Assembly: GCA_016650115.1 (NCBI GenBank)
Contig: JAENWI010000007.1
Location: forward strand, 1-20,701
Source: Peptostreptococcaceae bacterium
GTDB lineage: Bacteria; Bacillota; Clostridia; Peptostreptococcales; Anaerovoracaceae
Length of the DNA: 20,701 nucleotides
Direction of reading: 5' to 3'
Under the pieces are notes generated by a model. The model was not told the origin of the DNA. It searched no databases and saw only the letters and a list, made by a program, of their open reading frames with translations. A program made the translations under genes and the position numbers. Of the stretch, positions 15,068-20,701 are shown in pieces (position 1 is the first letter of the stretch; the number at the start of each line of letters is the position of its first letter).

Positions 15068-16273
15068 ATGGAAAATGCGGAGTATGATTACAGAAAATTA
15101 ACAGAAAAAGTTCGGAAATCTATCAATAGTTTCGGAAAGGATATCAGCGATGCTGAGGTTCTTAATATCATTGAAAACAGTGTGCTTCAGGATCCGGTTT
15201 TTGAATTCGATAATTATCAATTCAAGATTAAAATAATTGATGATGTTTTTAATTCAATCAGAAAAGATCTGGCTATTTTAGATCCCTATGCACGGGATCC
15301 AGGTGTTTCTGAAATAATGGTCAACGGGAAAAATCAGATATTTATTGAGAGGTATGGTGTTGTTGAAAAGGTTGAAGCTGGCTTTCAGACGACAGAAGAA
15401 CTGGAAGAAGTAATTAGAAGGATTGGGGCAAAAGTTCACAGAGAGATTAATGAAATGAATCCTATTTTAGATGCAAGGCTGGAAGACGGTTCGAGAGTGA
15501 ATGCTGTAAATAAAAACATCGCGTTGGGTGGTCCAATATTAACCATTAGAAAATTCCCTGAACAAGCGATTGATATGGATAAACTTATATTTTATGGGAC
15601 AGTTACCAGCGAAGCAGCTGAGTTTTTAAAGAATCTGGTGCAGGCAGGTTACAATATTTTTATCAGTGGCGGGACATCATCAGGAAAAACAACATTTTTA
15701 AATGTATTATCTAATTACATACCAAAAAATGAAAGAGTAATTGTAATAGAAGATTCTGCTGAGCTCCAGATTAAAGGGATTGAGAATTTAATAAGAATGG
15801 AGTGCAGAAACGCAAATGTTCAGGGAAAAGGTCAGGTTGATATGCGACAGCTTATTAAAACAAGCCTCAGAATGAGACCAAACAGGATAATTGTGGGTGA
15901 AGTTAGGGGAGAGGAGGTTTTAGATATGATTCAAGCGATGAATACTGGCCATGACGGCAGTTTATCGACTGGTCACGGCAATTCGCCAGAAGGAATGCTT
16001 AATAGACTGGAGACTATGTTTCTGCAGGCAGCAAACTTCCCGATTGAGGCAATCAGGGGTCAAATTGCGGAGGGAATAGATATCATTGTTCATCTAGGAA
16101 GAAACAGGGATAACAAGAGAATTGTAACTGAAATTGTTGAGATATCAGGAATTAAGGATGCTAAAATTATGATAAATAAATTGTTCGGGTATGATCAGAA
16201 TAATGGTTTAATCAGAACCACAAATGATTTAATCAACAAGGAAAAACTGAAAATCAAAGGGTTGAGAATATGA
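15068..16273 (+). CDS. tadA: TadA/CpaF secretion ATPase of the Tad pilus
   Basis: A 401-residue hexameric ATPase of the type II/IV secretion family that powers pilus polymerisation at the inner face of the membrane. The N-terminal domain (1-170) has DPGVSEIMVNG (77-87) and a following arginine-bearing stretch. The ATPase core has Walker A G201-GTSSGKTT with K207, an Asp-box region EDSAEL (228-233), Walker B RIIVGEVRG (273-281, E278) and the His box TGHDGSLSTGHGNSP (293-307). The sequence is of the CpaF/TadA branch rather than PilB or GspE, since it lacks a tetracysteine zinc motif. The ATG at 15068 has a modest GATGGGA site. The gene opens the main tad operon and overlaps tadB by four bases. 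Confidence 0.95.
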   Translation: MENAEYDYRKLTEKVRKSINSFGKDISDAEVLNIIENSVLQDPVFEFDNYQFKIKIIDDVFNSIRKDLAILDPYARDPGVSEIMVNGKNQIFIERYGVVEKVEAGFQTTEELEEVIRRIGAKVHREINEMNPILDARLEDGSRVNAVNKNIALGGPILTIRKFPEQAIDMDKLIFYGTVTSEAAEFLKNLVQAGYNIFISGGTSSGKTTFLNVLSNYIPKNERVIVIEDSAELQIKGIENLIRMECRNANVQGKGQVDMRQLIKTSLRMRPNRIIVGEVRGEEVLDMIQAMNTGHDGSLSTGHGNSPEGMLNRLETMFLQAANFPIEAIRGQIAEGIDIIVHLGRNRDNKRIVTEIVEISGIKDAKIMINKLFGYDQNNGLIRTTNDLINKEKLKIKGLRI

Positions 16274-17019
16274 CCATCAATTATGATTATTATAAGCTTA
16301 ATAAACAGGAAAAATTGAAATATTACAGCATTTCCCTGACTGCAGCATTTGTTTTATCATATATTTTTTACAGCAATATTTTTATTTCCATATCATTAAG
16401 TCCGGTTTTCGTCTATATGATGAAAAAACATTATGTGTTTTATTTAAAAAATAAAAGAAAGGAAATGGTTCAAAATCAATTTATTGAGCTTCTTCAATCA
16501 CTTTCTGCATCCATTTCAGCAGGACGGCAAATGGGAGAAGCACTAGAAGAAGGATTATATGTAATGAGAAGTTCATACTCATCCGACTCTCCTTTAGTCA
16601 TAGAACTTGAATTTATGGTGAAGAGCATAAAGGAAAGCAGAGAAGAGGAAGAACATCTTTTAAAAGATTTTGCTAAAAGGGTAAAAGTCAGGGATATTTC
16701 AAGTTTTGTGGAGGTATACGCAATCTGTAAGGGGACAGGGGGGGATATGGAAAAAGCAATCGTAAAGACCAGCCAAATAATTATGGAAAAACTAAGTATT
16801 GAAAAAGAGATGAGAGTTTTAAGTGCACAAAAGAAATTTGAAGGGAAATTAATCAGTATTATGCCAATCCTGGTAATAATCTTTTTAAGAATGACTTCTC
16901 CGTCTTATTTAGAACCGTTATATTCTACTTTAGCAGGGAAAATTATTATGAGCTTTTGTGTGATAGGGATGGGATATGCATACTATCTAACGGAAAAAAT
17001 AACGAAGTGCAACTTATGA
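16270..17019 (+). CDS. tadB: TadB-like pilus platform protein
   Basis: A 249-residue integral membrane protein of the T2SSF/GspF family. Two N-terminal membrane segments lie at about 19-36 and 37-52, the cytoplasmic T2SSF part at 66-180 contains the typical QFIELLQSLSASISAGRQMGEALEEG (split here as 70-95) and ICKGTGGDMEKAI (152-164), and two C-terminal membrane segments lie at about 193-208 and 222-240. It should form, with TadC, the inner platform on which TadA acts. It starts within the last codon of tadA (ATGA) and its stop overlaps the start of tadC in the same way. Slightly shorter than many TadB proteins, without signs of truncation. Confidence 0.88.
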   Translation: MTINYDYYKLNKQEKLKYYSISLTAAFVLSYIFYSNIFISISLSPVFVYMMKKHYVFYLKNKRKEMVQNQFIELLQSLSASISAGRQMGEALEEGLYVMRSSYSSDSPLVIELEFMVKSIKESREEEEHLLKDFAKRVKVRDISSFVEVYAICKGTGGDMEKAIVKTSQIIMEKLSIEKEMRVLSAQKKFEGKLISIMPILVIIFLRMTSPSYLEPLYSTLAGKIIMSFCVIGMGYAYYLTEKITKCNL

Positions 17020-18083
17020 AAAAGAAAATTACTGATAAATTAACTGGGGAAAAAGTTTATTTTGATAAAGTTTACTATAGAATTTATGGTCTGAATAATG
17101 ATTCCCTGAGAGAAAAGAGCATCAACGAAAACAAAAACAAATATAAATATTTAATCCTTATTTTCGGACTCCTGCTAATACTGAATTTAATTAGCGTAAT
17201 ATCAGCAGGAGATGGTAATCTGATAAAAATTGATGGATATGTAAAGGCTATCAGCAGACCAGACAAAGGAATTTACAATGTAAATTTGATAGCAGAAATC
17301 GACGGAAAAAATTTCTCTTTCAAACAGGAAATCCCAATAAAAATAAGCGCTGCTGGAAAAAGGCAGGTGCCAGGAAAACTGGATGAAAATCCTGTTGACC
17401 AGGAATCGGCGATAAGAGTTCAGTTGAATAAATTACTGAACAGCATCAGCCAAATTGACAACAGTAATGCCGGGACTATTATGTTGCCTCAGGAGATGGA
17501 AGATGGAAGCAATTTGAAATGGCATGTTAAAAATAATAGTAATTTTGTCTATTTATCTATATTTTTTATTCTTTCCATAAGCGTTATATATTTTGGCAGA
17601 TACAGTAATCTGAAAAAAATGGAAAGAGAAGCCAAAGAATCCATCTTAACTGAGTTGCCGGATTTTATCAATAAAATAGTGTTACTTATGAACGCAGGAC
17701 TGGTTTTTTCATCCGCTTTCAGCAGAGTGGTGGATCAGAACCATAAGAATGAAGACGAAACTTATTTTTTAAAACAGATGATATCAATTAAAGAAAAAGT
17801 TGAAGCAACAAACAGCTCTCTGATTTTTGAATTAAAGAATTTTTCAGAAAGAATTCAGGTGAGAGAATTAATAAGAACAGTAAATATTATTTCGGATAAC
17901 ATTTACCTGGGAGCATTACTTGTAGAAAAATTGCAGAATGAAGGTGACTTGCTTTGGGAAAACAGAAGGAAATTTGCTGAAGAACAAAACAGAATCAGTG
18001 AAACTAAATTGTCATTTCCATTGGCGATACATCTAATTGTATTAATCACTATAACTATTTCACCAGCACTAATAACTACATAA
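17016..18083 (+). CDS. tadC: TadC-like pilus platform protein with an extracytoplasmic insert
   Basis: A 355-residue second T2SSF-family protein. I placed the start at the ATG at 17016, which overlaps the tadB stop as ATGA; the frame stays open to 16956, but that would mean a 64-base overlap. Membrane segment 1 spans about 45-64, then 112 residues (65-176) face outward, segment 2 spans 177-194, the cytoplasmic T2SSF domain follows (about 205-325, with ELPDFINKIVLLMNAGLVFSSAF split at 213-235) and segment 3 spans 334-352. The outward part has beta-rich stretches (IYNVNLIAEIDGKNFSF, 86-102) and the pattern TIMLPQEMEDGSNLKWHVKN (154-173), which recalls a small Ig-like domain of the atrophied bacterial type. 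That similarity is from memory. Confidence 0.82.
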   Translation: MKKKITDKLTGEKVYFDKVYYRIYGLNNDSLREKSINENKNKYKYLILIFGLLLILNLISVISAGDGNLIKIDGYVKAISRPDKGIYNVNLIAEIDGKNFSFKQEIPIKISAAGKRQVPGKLDENPVDQESAIRVQLNKLLNSISQIDNSNAGTIMLPQEMEDGSNLKWHVKNNSNFVYLSIFFILSISVIYFGRYSNLKKMEREAKESILTELPDFINKIVLLMNAGLVFSSAFSRVVDQNHKNEDETYFLKQMISIKEKVEATNSSLIFELKNFSERIQVRELIRTVNIISDNIYLGALLVEKLQNEGDLLWENRRKFAEEQNRISETKLSFPLAIHLIVLITITISPALITT

Positions 18084-18084
18084 A

Positions 18085-18093
18085 AGAGGAGGA
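18085..18093 (+). promoter_or_regulatory. Strong ribosome binding site of the pilin gene
   Basis: AGAGGAGGA lies six bases before the ATG at 18100. It is the best Shine-Dalgarno match in the tad operon, where most other genes rely on overlap coupling, and suggests that the pilin is made in excess of the machine, as expected for a major subunit. It also decides the start of this small gene. Confidence 0.8.
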
Positions 18094-18099
18094 AAACCA

Positions 18100-18255
18100 A
18101 TGAAATCTATAATTAGAAACAGCAAAAAAGGCATGGAAATGGTTCAAGTGGCTTTACTTATTGCAATTGCAATAGGTATTGGTCTGATTTTTAAAATACA
18201 AATAACTGCATTTGTAAATAACACTTTCTCAAATCTTATGAATAGTGGTTTTTAA
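18100..18255 (+). CDS. Flp1-like type IVb pilin (51 residues)
   Basis: A short gene that is easily missed. The product begins MKSIIRNSKKG and continues MEMVQVALLIAIAIGIGLIF, a basic leader ending in Gly11 followed by a hydrophobic helix, then a short polar end (KIQITAFVNNTFSNLMNSGF). This is the layout of a class III prepilin of the Flp1-like group found in Tad loci of Clostridia: cleavage after Gly11 would leave a mature peptide of 40 residues. Unlike classical Flp pilins it has no Glu-Tyr pair; Glu is at +2 and Gln at +5. It lies 16 bases after tadC with a strong ribosome binding site and just before tadE-like genes. Most likely the major pilus subunit; no other short candidate is in the window. 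Confidence 0.8.
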   Translation: MKSIIRNSKKGMEMVQVALLIAIAIGIGLIFKIQITAFVNNTFSNLMNSGF

Positions 18256-18481
18256 ATTGAATAATAATAAAAGAGGCTCAGCGATGGTAGAGGCATCCTT
18301 AATAATACCTGTAATAATAACGGTAATCATATTAATAATCCATATCAATATGGGGCTATATCAAATTGTTGAACATAATTGTGAACTGCACAACAGCCTC
18401 CTTGAGGAGGTAAATGAGACTTCTGCAGTTGGCAGTTTCGTTAGAAGAATAGATTTCATGAAAGGCTTGTTTGAGAAATGA
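18245..18481 (+). CDS. tadE: Short TadE-like pseudopilin
   Basis: A protein of about 74-78 residues with a class III prepilin signal: NNNKRG, then SAMVEASLIIPVII, with Gly at -1 and Glu at +5 as in TadE-type minor pilins, and one hydrophobic helix (about residues 16-36). The remaining 40 residues have one cysteine and no recognised domain. The start is uncertain: GTG at 18245 overlaps the pilin gene by 11 bases, and TTG at 18257 begins just after the pilin stop; neither has a clear binding site, so translation is probably coupled to the pilin gene. Its stop overlaps the next start (ATGA). TadE proteins are processed by the prepilin peptidase and help pilus assembly; no peptidase gene is in this window. 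Confidence 0.78.
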   Translation: MVFKLNNNKRGSAMVEASLIIPVIITVIILIIHINMGLYQIVEHNCELHNSLLEEVNETSAVGSFVRRIDFMKGLFEK

Positions 18482-19692
18482 TTAGCAAAAAAGGGTTTTC
18501 TTCAGTTTTTCTTACGATGATATTTGGATCGATGATCATGCTGACATTTGCATTTATCAATATTTCTTCGATGAAAGCAATGGAGAGTAGCTGCAATGCA
18601 GTATTTTCCCTTGCAGGTCAATCAATCCTTTCTGAGTTTGATTTAACTTTAAAAGAAAAATATGGCTTGATTGCATTTGGCCTGAACACGAAGGAAATTG
18701 AAAACCGATTGTTTTACTACGGAAATTCAACATTTCACAATAGTCGGGAACTGAATATGGTTCCAGTTGAAATTTCTGACATTGAAGTGGACCTGAAGGA
18801 ATACTCACTGATGAATGTTGATCAATTTGAAAAATCTATAGGGAATTTTATGAATTTCAAAATTATTAACAATTTAATAAAGGAAGCAGATTATTTGAAG
18901 TCTACACCGGACAAAATGGACAGGGTTTTACGGAATAAAGCCATACAAAAATCCTTACCCTCTAATGATATTATGGGATCGAGTATTTTTATTCAGGCAA
19001 TATTGGACTGGAAAGTGCAGCCGATTGAAAAAATATTTGATAACCAGGCGAAGGGGTTTCTGGTAAACAGCTACATATTTGACTGTTTCAATCACAACAA
19101 AAACAATCAAATTGCCAGACTTGAAAGTTTTTATAAAAATGAAGTGGAATATATTTTATATGGTAAATTAAGTGATGTGGAAAATAAGAGCAAATTCAAA
19201 TCCGACTTCATTAAATTCAGAACAGCTCTCAATCTGGCCCATATATATACAGATAAAATCAAAGTCAGAGAGATTACAGCACTGGCAAATATTCTTACAC
19301 CAGGTCCGGCATCAATTGGAACACAAAGCGTAATAGCAGCAGCATGGGCTTATGCGGAAGCGTTGAATGACGCAAAGCTGCTGGATGCAGATAAAAAAGT
19401 GGAACTCATTAAACGGGACGAGAACTGGGCAATGAACATAGATTCATATGAGAGAATAAATGATGGAATGATAGAACCCTCCAGCAACAAGGGGTACAGC
19501 TATGAAGATTATTTAAAAATATTCATTTATTTAGAAGACCGAGAGATAAAATTATTGAGAATGATGGATTTAATACAGATTAATTTAATTGGGAATTATG
19601 ACGATGGATTCCTGATGAGAAACTGTTTTTCTGGATTTGAATATTCAGTCACAGCAAATGATAAGAAGTTTTATTATGAAGAAAAATATTAA
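18478..19692 (+). CDS. DUF5702-like exported protein of the Tad locus
   Basis: A 404-residue protein with one N-terminal membrane segment (about 7-28) behind a short basic start MISKKG, then a long extracytoplasmic part. The early stretch SSMKAMESSCNAVFSLAGQS, followed by LSEFDLTLKEKYGLIAFGL (51-69), matches the pattern of DUF5702 proteins, in which a large outward domain follows a pilin-like helix; they take the place of TadG in Tad loci of Clostridia. The expected Glu at +5 is absent (sequence after Gly6 is FSSVF), so cleavage by the prepilin peptidase is doubtful. The gene overlaps the tadE-like gene by four bases and the following gene by 17. The molecular function is unknown. The family call rests on remembered pattern similarity. 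Confidence 0.7.
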   Translation: MISKKGFSSVFLTMIFGSMIMLTFAFINISSMKAMESSCNAVFSLAGQSILSEFDLTLKEKYGLIAFGLNTKEIENRLFYYGNSTFHNSRELNMVPVEISDIEVDLKEYSLMNVDQFEKSIGNFMNFKIINNLIKEADYLKSTPDKMDRVLRNKAIQKSLPSNDIMGSSIFIQAILDWKVQPIEKIFDNQAKGFLVNSYIFDCFNHNKNNQIARLESFYKNEVEYILYGKLSDVENKSKFKSDFIKFRTALNLAHIYTDKIKVREITALANILTPGPASIGTQSVIAAAWAYAEALNDAKLLDADKKVELIKRDENWAMNIDSYERINDGMIEPSSNKGYSYEDYLKIFIYLEDREIKLLRMMDLIQINLIGNYDDGFLMRNCFSGFEYSVTANDKKFYYEEKY

Positions 19693-20437
19693 AAAGAATG
19701 GATTTGTAACACTTGAAGCGGCTATCTTTTTACCTGTTTTTATTATAGGGATTTTAACAATTGGATATTTGATGAAGTTTATCTATGTTCAGGAAAATAT
19801 TCTTTATGCCATATGTGATGAGGCAAAACAAGTTTCTAAAAACGCGTATATTATAGAAGCTGCTCCTTTTTACCCCCTGACATTAAAAAAAAGACTTGAA
19901 ACGGAAAATCGGAATGTTTATAAAGTAGAAACGGAAGATTATAAATATTTATACAGCAGAGAAGGGCTAAATGGTCTGATTCGATACGAAGCCAGCTATT
20001 GGATGGATATTAAGTTCCCAATAAAACTGTATGATGGACTTCCGGGTAAAGAAACAGTCGTATTCAGGGGTTTAATCGGGAATAGAAATGAAGCCAGTCC
20101 AACTGGACTTGACGAATTGGAGGAAGAAAAACCATCTAGCAAAGTCTGGATATTCCCAACATCAGGTAAGAGATATCATAAAAGAGACTGCACTTATATT
20201 GTAGTTTTGCCAACTGAAGCAGTTTTGACGAAGGGAATCAAAAGACAATATCAATCCTGTCCCATATGTGATTCGAAAAATACTGAAATCGGAAGTTTGA
20301 TTTATTACTTTGAGAAAACCGGGAAAGCATATCATATCGGAAAATGTCCGACCGTAGATAAGTATGTTATTGAAATTGAAAAAGAAACAGCTGTTAAAAA
20401 AGGGTATCTGCCCTGTAGTAAATGTGGAGGAGAATAA
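19676..20437 (+). CDS. TadE-like pseudopilin with two C-terminal H-x3-C / C-x2-C modules
   Basis: A 253-residue protein with a class III prepilin signal (MKKNIKKNG, then FVTLEAAIFLPV, Gly9 at -1 and Glu14 at +5) and one membrane helix (10-35). A middle outward part (36-150) has no recognised fold. The C-terminal third carries two copies of one module: Y167-H168-x3-C172 with C195-x2-C198, and Y219-H220-x3-C224 with C247-x2-C250. The distance C172-C195 equals C224-C247 (23), and the two histidines are 52 apart. This resembles Ada-type zinc-binding segments. I placed the start at the ATG at 19676, inside the end of the previous gene, since the frame upstream to the TTG at 19637 would break the short basic leader. 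Confidence 0.78.
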   Translation: MKKNIKKNGFVTLEAAIFLPVFIIGILTIGYLMKFIYVQENILYAICDEAKQVSKNAYIIEAAPFYPLTLKKRLETENRNVYKVETEDYKYLYSREGLNGLIRYEASYWMDIKFPIKLYDGLPGKETVVFRGLIGNRNEASPTGLDELEEEKPSSKVWIFPTSGKRYHKRDCTYIVVLPTEAVLTKGIKRQYQSCPICDSKNTEIGSLIYYFEKTGKAYHIGKCPTVDKYVIEIEKETAVKKGYLPCSKCGGE

Positions 20438-20701
20438 TGATTGGATTATACGACTATCAGGTTAAAATTTTAAAACAAGACATGGGTAAAATGTTCCTGC
20501 CGATGTTCTTCTATAATGAAGAAATCAACGGGAAAACAGAAACAAATATTAAATATGACTTCAGTGGTTGCATCAGTCTTGAAGAATGGCTGAATGTAAA
20601 AGAAAACAGCTTGATTGATGTTTTAGATGTATTGGAAAGCATTGCTTTATTACTCGATAAATGCAAAGAAGTTTTAATTAATTATGAATATCTTAAAATA
20701 G
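20437..20701 (+). CDS. DUF6382-like protein, N-terminal part (runs off the window)
   Basis: An open frame of 88 codons reaches the window edge. It begins MIGLYDYQVKILKQDMGKMF, followed by LPMFFYN, KYDFSGCISLEEWL, and LLDKCKEVLINYEYL. The order of a short beta-rich start, a YD-S-G core and a helical DVLDVLESIALLLDKC stretch resembles DUF6382, the N-terminal domain of proteins that end in an FHA phosphothreonine-binding domain and sit next to Tad genes in Clostridia. The FHA part, if present, lies outside. The ATG shares one base with the preceding stop (TAATG), and GGAGGAG (20426-20432) is a strong binding site, so it belongs to the tad operon. Confidence 0.6.
   Translation, partial: MIGLYDYQVKILKQDMGKMFLPMFFYNEEINGKTETNIKYDFSGCISLEEWLNVKENSLIDVLDVLESIALLLDKCKEVLINYEYLKI

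Noticed and set aside
16956..17015. Longer tadC reading frame starting inside tadB
   Set aside because: It would overlap tadB by 64 bases. The ATG at 17016 overlaps the tadB stop as ATGA, matching the other junctions in the operon.
19637..19675. Longer start (TTG) for the second TadE-like protein
   Set aside because: A TTG start with no binding site would add 13 residues before the short basic leader; the ATG at 19676 gives a normal class III signal.
1..20701. CRISPR arrays, tRNA genes, insertion sequences, phage genes
   Set aside because: Looked for on both strands by repeat pattern, transposase motifs and tRNA-like cloverleaf ends; none was seen.

Overview
The window is an AT-rich, fully plus-strand stretch of a low-GC Gram-positive chromosome. 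The gene order rpsU-yqeY ... ybeY-cdd-era-recO ... glyS-ppdK, the single-chain glycyl-tRNA synthetase, the pyrophosphate-linked pyruvate phosphate dikinase, the strong GGAGG-type ribosome binding sites and the Flp1/DUF5702/DUF6382 flavour of the Tad locus all point to an anaerobic member of the Clostridia (Eubacteriales or a neighbouring order). The genus cannot be told from the sequence alone. No rRNA, tRNA, CRISPR array, transposase or prophage gene was seen, and no gap without a gene exceeds about 210 bases.

Region 1 (1-7935) is housekeeping. The tail of rpsU and yqeY end at a perfect hairpin terminator (565-594). A promoter (593-621) then starts a tight run ybeY-cdd-era-recO-DUF4342-glyS-ppdK, which closes at a second strong terminator (7899-7934). 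These genes serve rRNA maturation, pyrimidine salvage, ribosome assembly, recombination repair, glycine charging and the pyruvate/PEP interconversion. The DUF4342 protein carries an unusual acidic tail with three C-x-C motifs.

Region 2 (8014-9161) is one gene with a textbook promoter (TTGACA, 17 bp, TATAAT). It encodes a TadZ/CpaE-type ParA/MinD-like ATPase, the polar localisation factor of Tad pilus machines. The promoter position forces its start to 8076 rather than 8043.

Region 3 (9171-14909) is a phosphate-response operon. An array of TTAACA-type repeats with an exact 11-bp period (9171-9209) precedes a Na+/phosphate symporter with a PhoU-like tail, then a PhoB/PhoP response regulator, a minimal PhoR kinase and a CPA2 cation/proton antiporter. 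Spacing suggests one transcript under its own control by phosphate starvation.

Region 4 (14986-20701, continuing past the edge) is the rest of the Tad (tight adherence, type IVc) pilus locus: the TadA/CpaF ATPase, TadB and TadC platform proteins, a 51-residue Flp1-like pilin with the best ribosome binding site of the locus, a short TadE-like pseudopilin, a DUF5702 protein, a second TadE-like protein with two C-terminal H-x3-C...C-x2-C modules, and the start of a DUF6382-type protein. Most junctions are 1-20 base overlaps, so the genes are translationally coupled. The phosphate operon thus sits between tadZ and the rest of its pilus machine. The least described elements are the twin cysteine/histidine modules on the pseudopilin, the extracytoplasmic insert in TadC and the non-canonical pilin.
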